DNA from: CAWDJT01 sp963828705
GTDB taxonomy: Bacteria > Desulfobacterota > Syntrophobacteria > Syntrophobacterales > Syntrophobacteraceae
Assembly (NCBI GenBank): GCA_963828705.1
Contig: CAWHGA010000023.1
Coordinates: forward strand, 1 to 64,000
DNA length: 64,000 bases
Direction of reading: 5' to 3'
Position 1 is the stretch's first letter. Each line of letters opens with the position of its first letter. Positions 1 to 8,843 of the stretch are shown in pieces. Made by a program: the position numbers and the translations under genes. Under the pieces are notes generated by a model. The model saw nothing but the letters and a program-made list of their open reading frames with translations, was not told where the DNA came from and did not search any database.

Positions 1-85
1 GACCAGCAGCAGACATGCCGAACCATTGCTTACAATGCCCATGTTTATAACGGGCATAGGACTCCTGGCTCGTATGTGCCCCTTC

Positions 86-964
86 CTATTTGAACTTTAC
101 GGTGATATCAACGGGTCCCTTCGGGTCGAGATCTATGTAGTGTGCCCGTAAGCTCGTGTTCGGTGCAATTGGTAATGCCTTCGTAATGCTTCCAAGGGAC
201 AACAGATCTCCCTTTTTTAATTCTTTCCCTTCCGCCTTCAGCGAATCCCTGATCCAAATGACCACGTTCAGTGGATCGCCCATGAGATTGGTCCCCTGTC
301 CTTCAGAAAGCACGGTCCCCTTCTCATCGAAAACCTGGAGCTTGAAGTTCTTAAGGCGGTCCATCCATTGCAGGGAACCGTTCACTGTAATTGGAGAACC
401 CATGACACCAAGGCGGGCGTTGACATTGACAGCCGCTATAGCCGGGCCACTCAATTTGACTTCCGTGGCGTAAGGCCTGTCTGGCAGTTCGATGAAGGGT
501 ATGACTCGGCATCAATACATTTTAGAGTTTCCTCATGGGTTTTTGCTTTGTTGATTTCAGCACTTCCTACCCGCAAGATCAAGTCCCCTTCAGCAAAAGG
601 GCGACTTCCATAATTGGCCTCTACCTCGGCACCACTCTTGAGGAGCATCTTTTGCAGCAGTGTGCCCCGCAAGGGATGAGTAACACCTAAGGCCTTCTGC
701 ATATCCACGTTGGTGAGTCCAGCCTTGGATCCCACCACCTCCCCAAGGGTAGGTTTCAAGCCCGTGAGTACTCGGCCGCATCCTTCATGGCCTGTTCCAT
801 CGTCATGGCTTGTTCATAGGAAGTCACGGGGATTTTCTTTAAACTGTTCTGCCAGTTTGGCCCCATCATCCGTGGCCAGTGACGTAAAAACGCCCAAAGC
901 AAAAGCAACCATAAAGACAGCAAGGCCTATTCCCTAAAAACGTTGCAGATCCGATTTTTCTCAT
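86..964 (-). pseudogene. 2-keto-4-pentenoate hydratase-like protein, several frameshifts
   Basis: Fragments in different frames join into one protein of the fumarylacetoacetate-hydrolase/2-keto-4-pentenoate hydratase type. The motifs KAGLTN, RPFAEGDLILRV, VIPFIELPD, SGPAIAAVNVNARLG and GDLLSLGS appear in family order. The start is ATG at 964, with an AAGGAGG ribosome site about 6 bases upstream. It is followed by a hydrophobic stretch (GLAVFMVAFALGVF) that looks like an export signal, which is unusual for a cytosolic-type hydratase. Frame changes are needed near 930, 815, 760 and 508. Four breaks in 880 bases suggest decay, although indel errors are common in this window, so an intact gene in the real genome is possible. 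The catalytic role is inferred from family only. Confidence 0.6.
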
Positions 965-1861
965 AGATCCCTCCTTTTTCTTTAGCCACCTCCTGAAATA
1001 GAGTACTCCTGATTCACAATGTCCGACGCCACCACGGACGATAGACCTGACTTTCGGACTCGGACTATACAGGATAGGAAATTGCAGCCACAGACCTATA
1101 TACGAACGAGACCCGTAGCTTTCCGTCCCCGTCTTTCAACGGGTTTGGCTTTGTTGCGGATTGGAAATGACTTTCTGTTCGCCTCCCTCAGGCCTCAGCC
1201 TCAGGAAGGCAACGGTCAGGCATTTGGAGATAGGCCCACTTCATAACTTCCTCGGAAAAGGGATTGAGTGAACCCAGTCGGGCAGTAAAAGGTATCAGTA
1301 ATGCTGAATGAAAACCCTCCCAAAGTCAAGGATGATTTCAACCCTTTGTGATGTCTTGTACTTTGTGATGTCTGGTCCATTATGGATGCGCCGGACAGCC
1401 GAAAGAAAGCCTTCGAATTCCCAGGGACAGAATCCCCAACAGGCTTTTGTGTGCTCATTCAACAGCTTTGCACACGACCTGCTTTGAGCTGCCCCACTCT
1501 TTCTTGTCCGTTTGACAGGAATGCTGTCCAGTGGTAATGCGGCGTTGACCCGTGAACGAAGCTTGCGACGCCGCAGGCGGCGCCAACAAGCCGAACAGCG
1601 GGACAAGGCTTTCTCCTCTGTTCGACTTTTCACTACACATCATCTTGCCACTGTAGGTAAGAAACCCGAGAATTCCCGCCCATCTCACGGAAGTTGCTGC
1701 TTCTTGCCAACGGGTTGAGCTCTTCTCTTGCAAGGGGCCATAACGGAAATGATCTGGACGTGTTGAACTTTTGAGCGCTCCGAGATTTCAAGGTCCAGGA
1801 GAGTTGTGTGGAATTCTCAGATTCGGTAAATCGCCGTTTTAGCTAGCCACCACCTTTTTCG
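965..1861. other. Gene-poor stretch
   Basis: About 900 bases with only short overlapping reading frames that lack family motifs or convincing ribosome sites. The one recognisable item is a fragment at 1703-1768 that recurs at 3360-3424. Confidence 0.5.
1703..1768 (+). repeat. Diverged repeat, copy A
   Basis: Shares CTTGCCAACGGGT and CCATAACGGAAATGATCTGG with copy B at 3360-3424, in the same orientation. Translated, it reads LANG...GHNGNDLDVLNF followed by a stop, parallel to LANGWNLLIGPSHNGNDLEM in copy B. The conserved peptide suggests both are relics of the C-terminus of one protein family that I cannot name. Confidence 0.5.
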
Positions 1862-2110
1862 ATGACATCAAAAGCTTGTAGAACCGGAGGTGAGGAGCTT
1901 AAAGTTGAGTTTGGTCGTTATATCAGGGGCAAGGATGCGATAATTGAACAGATAACGGAATCACTTCTCGTATCGCTCGGTTTAACGAGTTACACTCAAA
2001 AGGCGCATAAAGACATAATACGAAAACTCAACGATCTCTGCCGTGACCTTCATGCAAAAGGACAACTCAACGAAGCTATCGGAATCGGGAAGAATCCAGC
2101 AAATGATTAG
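1862..2110 (+). CDS. Hypothetical protein, 82 aa
   Basis: A short open frame starting with ATG and rich in charged and helical residues (EEL, KDAIIEQITESLLVSLGL, KDIIRKLNDLCRDLH). I do not recognise the family. There is no clear Shine-Dalgarno sequence, and the surroundings look degraded, so it may be a fragment. Its 3' end overlaps the start of a different frame that carries a helicase-like C-terminus. Confidence 0.3.
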   Translation: MTSKACRTGGEELKVEFGRYIRGKDAIIEQITESLLVSLGLTSYTQKAHKDIIRKLNDLCRDLHAKGQLNEAIGIGKNPAND

Positions 2111-2111
2111 A

Positions 2112-2291
2112 ATAGTCACAAAAATCGGCCACTGTCGGCAACGGAAGTGGCCGATTCATGTGGAAACCATCAACGGCGAGGACGCCTCCAGCAGCCCCTA
2201 CGCCAACGCCCTCAAAATCAACTTCGACGCCTCCCCGGACTTCAATCACCTGGTGCTCTACCAAAAACACATGCAAGCCGGTAGAGCCTGA
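2112..2291 (+). pseudogene. C-terminal remnant resembling an Lhr-type helicase
   Basis: This frame reads HVETINGEDASSSPYANAL, a short spacer, then HLVLYQKHM. It resembles the extreme C-terminus of large Lhr-family ATP-dependent helicases, which typically have an ER-I-(D/N)-GE ... SP-A ... L-GF ... GL-L pattern. No upstream helicase motor motifs are present, so at most a tail survives. Identification rests on a short pattern only. Confidence 0.3.
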
Positions 2292-2340
2292 AAAAATAGG
2301 GGGCATAGCAACCTCAATGCTTCTCACGCAAAGAAAGCCT

Positions 2341-2360
2341 GTCCTGAGCCTGTCGAAGGA
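2341..2360. repeat. GTCCTGAGCCTGTCGAAGGA interspersed motif
   Basis: A 20-base motif whose reverse complement contains TTCGACAGGCTCAGGAC, a short sequence I recall as scattered in intergenic DNA of many environmental bacteria. It lies just upstream of the membrane-protein gene. Only one copy was noticed in this window. Confidence 0.4.
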
Positions 2361-2395
2361 TCGCCGTGCGAAAGGCCGTAAACGAAGGATCGACC

Positions 2396-3184
2396 ATGTT
2401 GCATTACCAGCACAGAGGCGGACTTGAAGACCCGGAGTTTCTCCGCCGCATTGGTGAGCTTTCGGTAAAATCGGACCGTGTCTGGCTTGCGGCCCTGAGT
2501 GTCGGTCTCGGTTTTACGCTGATTGCCGCCTATCTTTTTGACTTCTCTCCGACGGGGAAATTCTTAGCATACGCCGGACTTAGCATTCGCGCGAGCCTCT
2601 ACTTCAGGGCGGGGGTAGTTCTGGAGGGCCGCGGCGGTGAGGTTTTATCGGATCTCTTCAAGCTTGGACTCGTGGCGGGCATTTTTGAGATTCTCGTGGA
2701 CTGGGGACTCATCCACTGGATTTCCAACGGCCGTTTGGTTTACCTTACCGGCAACGACGTCGTTCTTCTTGCCTCGCCGCTGTGGATGCCCGTGGCCTGG
2801 GCCTGCGTGATCGCGGAGCTTGGCTATCCGGCGATGCGCCTGTTCCGATGGCTCAAAGCATCCATGACCACGAATCGAGCGGCGGTCATCGCCTCGCTCC
2901 TGACCGGACTGGCCGCCTCGGTAACGGTGGGATTCTACGAATACCTCGCCTACAGAGCGAACTTGTGGAGGTATGAGAAAGCCAATGTGATGCTTGGAGA
3001 TTCCTATGCCCTGTACATTCCTTTCGGGGAATTTTTGATGTTCCTGGCCATTTTGCCGATAGGAGCGAGAGTATTATCGATGAATCATCGCAGGCAGGCT
3101 GCTTTCATTGAAGGAGGAGCCGCATTTGCACTGGCGATAGCGTTAGGCTACGCGCTCGCCTACTTCTTACTGGAGGTCAGGTAG
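2396..3184 (+). CDS. Multi-pass membrane protein of unknown function
   Basis: About 262 residues. The ATG at 2396 is preferred because GAAGGA lies 6 bases upstream; an in-frame GTG at 2366 would add ten residues. The sequence shows six or seven hydrophobic segments, for example AALSVGLGFTLIAAYLF, LLASPLWMPVAWACVIAEL, VIASLLTGLAASVTVGF and AFALAIALGYALAYFL. Short charged loops such as RLFRWLKASMTTNR separate them. WMPVAW and FGEFLMFLA are conserved-looking. There are no metal, nucleotide or protease motifs, so I assign no function. The gene stands alone between degraded stretches. Confidence 0.65.
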   Translation: MLHYQHRGGLEDPEFLRRIGELSVKSDRVWLAALSVGLGFTLIAAYLFDFSPTGKFLAYAGLSIRASLYFRAGVVLEGRGGEVLSDLFKLGLVAGIFEILVDWGLIHWISNGRLVYLTGNDVVLLASPLWMPVAWACVIAELGYPAMRLFRWLKASMTTNRAAVIASLLTGLAASVTVGFYEYLAYRANLWRYEKANVMLGDSYALYIPFGEFLMFLAILPIGARVLSMNHRRQAAFIEGGAAFALAIALGYALAYFLLEVR

Positions 3185-3359
3185 AAGCATTTTACTTCTC
3201 ACCTTCAGCCTTCAGCATAAAAACCTTCAGTCTTTCAAGGCGTCGCATCGTCATCGAAACGTCTACTACTATATCGCTCACCGACTTACAACGGCATCTT
3301 AGCAAGCCATTTTTACCCTGAAATTGCAGCACTTCATCATACGCGGCGGCCCGTCACAT

Positions 3360-3424
3360 CTTGCCAACGGGTGGAATCTGCTCATCGGGCCGAGCCATAA
3401 CGGAAATGATCTGGAAATGTTGAG
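3360..3424 (+). repeat. Diverged repeat, copy B
   Basis: Second copy of the element at 1703-1768. It translates as LANGWNLLIGPSHNGNDLEM. This copy keeps an open frame for longer than copy A, so it is the less decayed relic. Confidence 0.5.
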
Positions 3425-3543
3425 GATTTCAGTGGTTCATTCTTCAAGGATGAAGAGAGCTGTATGCGACGGGGGCGGGATTCGCGGGCAAGCTGTGAGA
3501 GGTTTCCAGATGGATAATAGCTCGCCTCCATCCGGAGGAATCC

Positions 3544-3607
3544 ATCACGAAAACACGAAAGTGTGAAATCGCAGAATAGCCTTTCGGCTTTTTCGTGCTT
3601 TCGTGAT
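3544..3607. repeat. Imperfect inverted repeat, 18-base arms
   Basis: The left arm ATCACGAAAACACGAAAG (3544-3561) pairs with 3590-3607 at 16 of 18 positions around a loop of about 28 bases. Each arm contains repeated CACGAAA units. It lies between two genes on the same strand and could terminate the upstream transcript, though no T-run follows. Confidence 0.6.
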
Positions 3608-3701
3608 AGTTTCATGCACCAAAACGCAACAATCCCAGACCAGCACCTAATGACGACACGGAGCCAAGGCTCCAGTTAGCAGTGCAGGGGAGCTAATCCA
3701 G

Positions 3702-4688
3702 ATGAAAACAGAGAGCATTTCAGCATTCATCCGACACCACTTCCGCCATTTCAATGCCGCCGCACTGGTCGATGCTGCTGAAGGCTACGTAAAGCTTATG
3801 GACTCGGGGGGCTATATGCTGGTTACCCTTGGAGGTGCGATGAGTACGGCTGAACTGGGTTTATCTCTGGCAGAGATGATACGCCAGGGAAAGGTGCATG
3901 CAATCAGCTGCACCGGTGCAAACCTCGAGGAGGACATTTTCAACCTCGTTGCTCATAGCGATTACGTGCGCATACCGCATTACAGGAATCTCTCACCACA
4001 GGATGAAAAGGAACTTCTCGATCAGCATCTGAACCGGGTCACGGACACGTGCATTCCGGAACTTGAGGCAATAAGGCGGATTGAAAAGGCTATCCTGGAA
4101 GAATGGGTGAGAGCGGATCGGTCCGGTGAGCGATACTTTCCTCACGAGTTCTTCTATCGACTGCTGCGAAGCGGCGAGCTCGAGCACTACTACCAGATAG
4201 ATCCCGGAGACAGCTGGCTCAAAGCCGCTTCCGAAAGGGATCTTCCTATCTTCGTCCCTGGCTGGGAAGACTCGACCATCGGGAACACCTATGCCGGGCA
4301 CTGCATGCGTGGCACTATTCGCAATGTGCATACCGCACGAACGGGAATCGAATACATGCTCTCCCTTGCAAGCTGGTATCAGGCGGCATCCCGGGAACAC
4401 CCCATAGGTTTCTTGCAGATCGGTGGCGGCATTGCAGGCGACTTTGGCATCACCGTCGTTCCCATGCTGAGGCAGGATATGGGGCTAAAGGACATACCGC
4501 TCTGGGCGTATTTTTGCCAGATAAGCGAGTCTGCAACGAGTTACGGCTCCTATTCGGGAGCAACGCCAAATGAGAAGATAACCTGGGAAAAACTCGGTGT
4601 GGATACCCCGAAGCACGTCATAGAGTCAGATGCAACGATTGTAGTGCCTCTCATTTTTGCCTATGTCCTTGAGAGCTCATCCGCATGA
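3702..4688 (+). CDS. Deoxyhypusine synthase-family protein
   Basis: 328 residues, full length for bacterial members of the deoxyhypusine/homospermidine synthase-like family. Typical blocks appear in order: ISCTGANLEEDIFNLVAH, YVRIPHYRNLSP, HLNRVTDTCIPE, RYFPHEF, PIFVPGWEDSTIGN, NVHTARTGIEYM, FLQIGGGIAGDF, CQISESATSYGSYSGA and NEKITWEKLGVDTPK. The lysine of WEKLG aligns with the catalytic lysine of deoxyhypusine synthase. Family enzymes transfer a 4-aminobutyl group from spermidine using NAD. Bacteria lack the eIF5A substrate, so a polyamine product such as homospermidine is more likely, but this is inference. A GGGGAG motif precedes the ATG. It appears to be a single-gene unit. Confidence 0.85.
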   Translation: MKTESISAFIRHHFRHFNAAALVDAAEGYVKLMDSGGYMLVTLGGAMSTAELGLSLAEMIRQGKVHAISCTGANLEEDIFNLVAHSDYVRIPHYRNLSPQDEKELLDQHLNRVTDTCIPELEAIRRIEKAILEEWVRADRSGERYFPHEFFYRLLRSGELEHYYQIDPGDSWLKAASERDLPIFVPGWEDSTIGNTYAGHCMRGTIRNVHTARTGIEYMLSLASWYQAASREHPIGFLQIGGGIAGDFGITVVPMLRQDMGLKDIPLWAYFCQISESATSYGSYSGATPNEKITWEKLGVDTPKHVIESDATIVVPLIFAYVLESSSA

Positions 4689-5093
4689 TCCAGGTTCATT
4701 CTCACTGGTATGGCATCCCCTGGAAGTCCCCGAGTCGTCACGGTGCCCTTTCGGGTGGTTTGATCTGAGAGGCCGTCGAGTGTTTTCCAAATAGAACGAA
4801 GGGGCTGAATGCATCTTTTGGGCGCTCTTTCACGTCGGTCACGACGGACAGAGCGAACAGACCCATTCTCTTCAACCTTCCTTGCCAATGTGGTGAACTC
4901 TAGATCAGGGTGGTGCACAACGCAGTATGATCTTCATACCTTGCCAAACCGCAGGCGGATCCACCGCCACACAGTCAACCCGAAGTACCCCGCATTCAGC
5001 CATGCCCTCTGTCATTCGTCCTGCCGTCGGGTGGCAGCGCTGGCAATGATCACGAGTGAGGTCACGAGGACCGGCCAGACCCCACCGGCTAGA

Positions 5094-5203
5094 CCCCACC
5101 AATTTGACGAAACACCGGTCTCCTAGAACCGCAAATTGGACCTGAGCTGCCAAGCCAAGGGGTTGATATGGTATGCGCAGTGGTATGTTGTGGTGCGGTT
5201 GTC
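5094..5203. repeat. 110-bp direct repeat, copy 1
   Basis: Nearly identical to 6025-6134, with about 3 mismatches in 110 bases (for example TATGCG against TAGGCG). It begins CCCCACCAATTTGACG and ends GGTGCGGTTGTC. The copies are 931 bases apart in the same orientation and bracket the small cysteine-containing ORF. Confidence 0.85.
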
Positions 5204-5340
5204 CGACGATTGTATTCAGATAGGCTGGTTGTAAAGCAGACCCTTCGTTCAGAACTTATATGGAGTCCGCCCGTTCACTATGCCCGGAAGGGCTAAGGAC
5301 TTCATTCCCGATGAATAACTGGGGGCACAATGCGTCCCCG

Positions 5341-5514
5341 TTATCCGGGCTGTTTAGCCCCGATCACTCTATTGAGTGCGTCAATCAATTTATCCCCTGC
5401 CTTCCGGCACTTCTCGCAACGAGCCAGGTGGTCAAGAAAGGCCGTGATATTGAACCCCTTGTCTCTCTCGATGCACAGTCTCTTAAGATCCTTGCCGCAG
5501 ATCAGCTTGAGCAT
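5341..5514 (-). CDS. Small cysteine-containing protein, 57 aa (zinc-finger-like)
   Basis: Start ATG at 5514 has a GGAGG site about 8 bases upstream, strong support for translation. The product contains a LDHLARCEKCRKAGDKL segment. The His-(3)-Cys-(2)-Cys spacing is like the zinc-binding motif of anti-sigma/zf-HC2 domains. No membrane segment is present, so it is not a classic membrane-anchored anti-sigma factor. The stop codon falls in a hairpin (5316-5343) that could end the transcript. It lies between the two 110-bp direct repeats. Confidence 0.5.
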   Translation of the reverse strand: MLKLICGKDLKRLCIERDKGFNITAFLDHLARCEKCRKAGDKLIDALNRVIGAKQPG

Positions 5515-6024
5515 GGCGTCCCCTCCAAACATATATTCGGAAAGGATATGCCATGTGCTAAAGTAAAAACTGGCTCAGAGACTTTAAAACATACGCGCCT
5601 ATCCTGCGGATCCGCAGCAAACTTCTCGTCAGCTTCTGATATCCAAAAAGCTTTTGTTGAGTCCCGGGTTCTTCCTGGCCAGGCTTATGACTTTGCATGC
5701 CACTACACCAAGCTCCACCATCCATGTTATCAATCAGTAGCAGGCTCACTTAAGCTTGTATCCCATGCGAAGGATCTTGCCACTGTACGTATCAAACTCC
5801 AGGAATTACCGTCTGCCTGCCCGATCAAGAGTTGCTACCTCTTGCCGTCGTGGTGCCTATCCGGATCGCCTCAGTGCATAACGCGTATCATCTGGATATC
5901 TTGCTAAACCGTGAGGGGCTCGCCGGCACACGCCCTACTCCACACACCCCTCGTTGTGGCATGTCTTCTGAGTTCTTCTGGCCGCTGGATGCATCTTGGT
6001 TGATGAGCACGACATCCTGGCTGT

Positions 6025-6134
6025 CCCCACCATTTTGACGAAACACCGGTCTCCTAGAACCGCAAATTGGACCTGAGCTGCCAAGCCAAGGGGTTGATAT
6101 GGTAGGCGCAGTGGTGTGTTGTGGTGCGGTTGTC
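6025..6134. repeat. 110-bp direct repeat, copy 2
   Basis: Partner of 5094-5203. It lies about 240 bases from the 3' end of tRNA-Gly. Confidence 0.85.
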
Positions 6135-6371
6135 ACAGAGGGGAGTTAATGAAGTAGAACGCGGGGCAGGTTCTGTGCCATGCAGCAGAGAGCACCGGAG
6201 CATCGCTGGACAGATCTATCTGGGTCGGTATGGGATTGGAAGGAGGCTGCGATAGTTGCGGAAGAACCAGCTTTTGCCGATCAAGAGTACAATGCCGACT
6301 GTGGAACTGATCATTTGGGTGCTGGGTGTGGGGAATAGTGTGGGGAATGCGGACCATCATTCTTGTGAAAC

Positions 6372-6447
6372 TGGAGCGGGAGACGGGATTCGAACCCGCG
6401 ACCCTCAGCTTGGAAGGCTGACGCTCTGCCAACTGAGCTACTCCCGC
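6372..6447 (-). tRNA. tRNA-Gly (anticodon TCC)
   Basis: Read on the minus strand: acceptor GCGGGAG, D-arm AGCTCAGTTGGCAGAGC, anticodon loop CTTCCAA, T-arm GGTTCGAATCC, closing CTCCCGCT, then an encoded CCA. 76 nt including CCA. All four arms can form. Confidence 0.95.
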
Positions 6448-6925
6448 TCGATGAGGTTGGCCTTCTTTAGCATGCTCAAATCGGTTTTTCAATACGGAAA
6501 ACCTCGGAAGCGCCCTGACGGTGCCGCCCCACTTTGGATTTCTCAGCCTCTCGCTTTTCCGGTATAATGAACTGCTACTTTGGCGTTGGCGACGGTGGAT
6601 GAGTAGCTCTGCTATCCCGCCCGCGTTGGGGTTGATTCAAGGATTGGCAAACATTCGGCTGGAGTACGAGCCGTGCCCGCCGTTCGGCTGGCGGCCACGC
6701 CGTGGCCGCCCGTATGCCGTTATTTCGCGGGCAAGGGGTTCCGACAGGAAACCCAGGCGACCAGCGCGGACTAGCGTTCCAGATCGGTGCGCTGGGCTAT
6801 CTTATTGGGAGTCGTCCATCAATAAGTGTCTCGATTGCGCCGATCAACAGTTATTTATGGACAGACCGTTACCTCTTACTTTGTGCATTCCAGGGTTTTC
6901 GTGTCGGTAGGTTGGGGGAGAAAGC
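6448..6925. other. Intergenic region upstream of threonine dehydratase
   Basis: About 480 bases with short overlapping frames and no recognisable protein. GGGGGAGAAAGC immediately precedes the ATG at 6926 and serves as the ribosome site of the next gene. Confidence 0.4.
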
Positions 6926-7910
6926 ATGAGCAGACTGTATGAGCAGCTGGCTGATCAGGTGAATATGTTGGAGATTTTCAAAGCGCGCAAGACGGTGGAG
7001 CGGGTGCTGCATCGCACGCAGCTCACTTATTACAAGCGGATCTCAGACCAGCTGGGGGCCGCCATCCATGTGAAGCACGAAAATCATCTCCCCACCAATT
7101 CTTTCAAGGTGAGAGGGGCGGTAAACTTCATGGCTGATCTGGACCCGGCTGTGGAAGAACGTGGCATTGTCGTGGCGACCCGCGGCAATCACGGTCTGGC
7201 GGTGGCCTGGGCGGCTCAGGCGCGCGGCATCCTGTGCAATGTGGTGGTCCCGGAGGACAACAACCCTGAAGTCAACGCCGCGATTCTTAGCTATGGAGCG
7301 CAACTCATCGAACACGGCAGCGATTTCTATGAAGTTCAGGACTATTGTGAAGAGCTAGCCGAAAGCGCCGGCTATTACTATCTGCGCCAGGGAAATGACC
7401 CCAAACTGCTGAACGGCATTGCCACCATGGGGTTAGAAATCTTCGAGGAGCTACCCAAAGTGGACACCATACTGATGCCCATCGGGGGGGGGAACCGGGT
7501 GTGCGGGGCTGGCGCGAGTGATTCAGGGGATCAACCCCAAAGTGGAGTTGATCGGTGTTCAAGCTGCGCAGATGCCGTCCTTTTTTGAATCCTGGCGGCA
7601 GGGAAAGAAGGTCACCGTGGCGCCCGCCGACACCGTGGCGGATGGTTTGGCGGCACGGTCCGTCTATGAGATCCCGTTTATGATCCTGCAAAAGCAGATC
7701 AAAGATGTGGTCCTGCTGAGTGAAGAGGAACTGTTGGAAGGGGTGCGGCTGGCCTTGCGTTACACCCAGAACCTGGCAGAAGTGGCCGGAGCAGCAGCTC
7801 TGGCAGCGGCTTTCAAGATCAAGGATCAGCTCAAGGGGAAAAACGTCGTGGTGATCATGACCGGCGGGAACCTGGGCATGACCCGGTTGTGCCAGATCTT
7901 GCCGTGTTAG
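6926..7910 (+). CDS. Threonine/serine dehydratase, one frameshift
   Basis: PLP-dependent fold-type II enzyme deaminating threonine to 2-oxobutanoate. NSFKVRGA carries the PLP lysine, RGNHGLAVAWAA binds phosphate, and the tetraglycine-type loop lies in LMPIGGG. The frame breaks in a run of nine G at 7484-7492. With eight G it would read PIGGGTGCAGLARVIQGINP and join the second part ending in GGNLGMTRLCQILPC, about 328 residues. No C-terminal ACT regulatory domain is present, so it resembles the short catabolic (TdcB-like) form. The break is in a homopolymer and is probably an indel error. Confidence 0.85.
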
Positions 7911-7987
7911 GGTTGGTGCCGGGCGCCATGTAACAGCAGTCGGTGGCTTCGGGGAGCGCTCGGTGAGACGGCTGCGCAACTGCCGGA

Positions 7988-8540
7988 TCAGGAGTGAGCG
8001 GGCACTTCTACCACCACCCGGTCGTAACCATCGGTTTCCACAAGGTGTACATTGACCTGTTCGTGGGGGAGTGTTTTCTGGTTGATGCCGATGAACTGCC
8101 CGCAAATGGGTAGCTCCCGATGGCCGCGGTCCACCAGCACCGCCACCTGGACTCGCTTGGGGCGGCCGTAATCAATGATGGCATCCAGGGCAGCGCGTAT
8201 GGTGCGGCCGGTAAAGAGCACATCATCGACCAGAACCACTTCCTGATCGTCGATACGGAAAGGAAGATCGGTGGCTCGGACCAACGGCTGGGTGTGAAGC
8301 CGCGTCCAGTCATCGCGGTACAGTGTTATATCCAGCATGCCCACCGGCAGGTCGAGATGATACCCTTCGGCGATGATGATTTGCAGTCGCCTGGCGAGAT
8401 GAACGCCGCCGGTGTGGATGCCGATCAGGACCAGCCGGCTGCGATCGTCTGCCTGCCTTAACAATTTCATCCGCCATGCGCCGGAGGGTCGTGCGAAGAT
8501 CAGCAGCTTCCATGACGACCTGTGGCGGTTTCTGGTTCAT
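7988..8540 (-). CDS. pyrR: Bifunctional pyrimidine regulator / uracil phosphoribosyltransferase PyrR, one frameshift
   Basis: The PRPP-binding motif VVLVDDVLFTGRTIRAA and flanking blocks LVLIGIHTGGVHLARRL, LDITLYRDDW and VLVDRGHRELP define PyrR. The N-terminus (MNQKPPQVVMEAADLRTTL) is in another frame. Removing one G after GTTAAG near 8456 joins RRMADEIVK to RQADDRSRLVL. The full product is about 183 residues, normal for PyrR. The family binds pyr mRNA to control attenuation in Firmicutes; in proteobacteria the phosphoribosyltransferase role is more certain. It lies downstream of a hairpin that separates it from the sensor kinase. Confidence 0.9.
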
Positions 8541-8616
8541 GCTCGCGTCACCTTTCCGGGGTCTCGCTCTTATGTAGCAGTCGGTGCTTACGGATCAAGT
8601 GCATGGGAAAAGTAAA

Positions 8617-8637
8617 GGGGCGCCTTGACGGCGCCCC
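8617..8637 (-). terminator. GC-rich hairpin, minus-strand terminator
   Basis: A perfect 8-bp stem GGGGCGCC/GGCGCCCC with a 5-base loop. On the minus strand it is followed by TTTACTTTT, so it probably ends the histidine-kinase transcript before pyrR. Confidence 0.7.
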
Positions 8638-8843
8638 TGTTGGCCAAAGCTAATGAGCCTTAACCTACGCCCACGCTGCCTTCTATCAGTGTTGGGGTGA
8701 CTTGTCAATATCGTGATCAAGTCGCCGGTACCAGAACAAGGCATTGATCCCTTTGACAAACATTGCGACGTTTGTAGATTTGCTTTCTGTCTCAGGGACT
8801 ACCCGTTTGAGATGGATTTTGCCCTTTTCCGATGACAGACGGC

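Larger units (their letters stand above)
3185..3701. other. Non-coding stretch with repeat copy B and a long inverted repeat
   Basis: No supportable gene. Holds the LANG...HNGNDL-like fragment at 3360-3424 and the inverted repeat at 3544-3607 described separately. Confidence 0.5.
4689..6371. other. Gene-poor stretch with two direct repeats
   Basis: About 1.7 kb next to tRNA-Gly. It contains the 110-bp repeat pair and one plausible 57-residue gene on the minus strand (5341-5514). Other open frames, including a 215-codon plus-strand frame at 5260-5907, show no family signal. Proximity to a tRNA 3' end fits an eroded integrated element, but no integrase is recognisable. Confidence 0.45.

Noticed and set aside
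5260..5907. A 215-codon plus-strand frame
   Set aside because: Its codon pattern and composition look random, it lacks a ribosome site, and it overlaps the better-supported small minus-strand gene.
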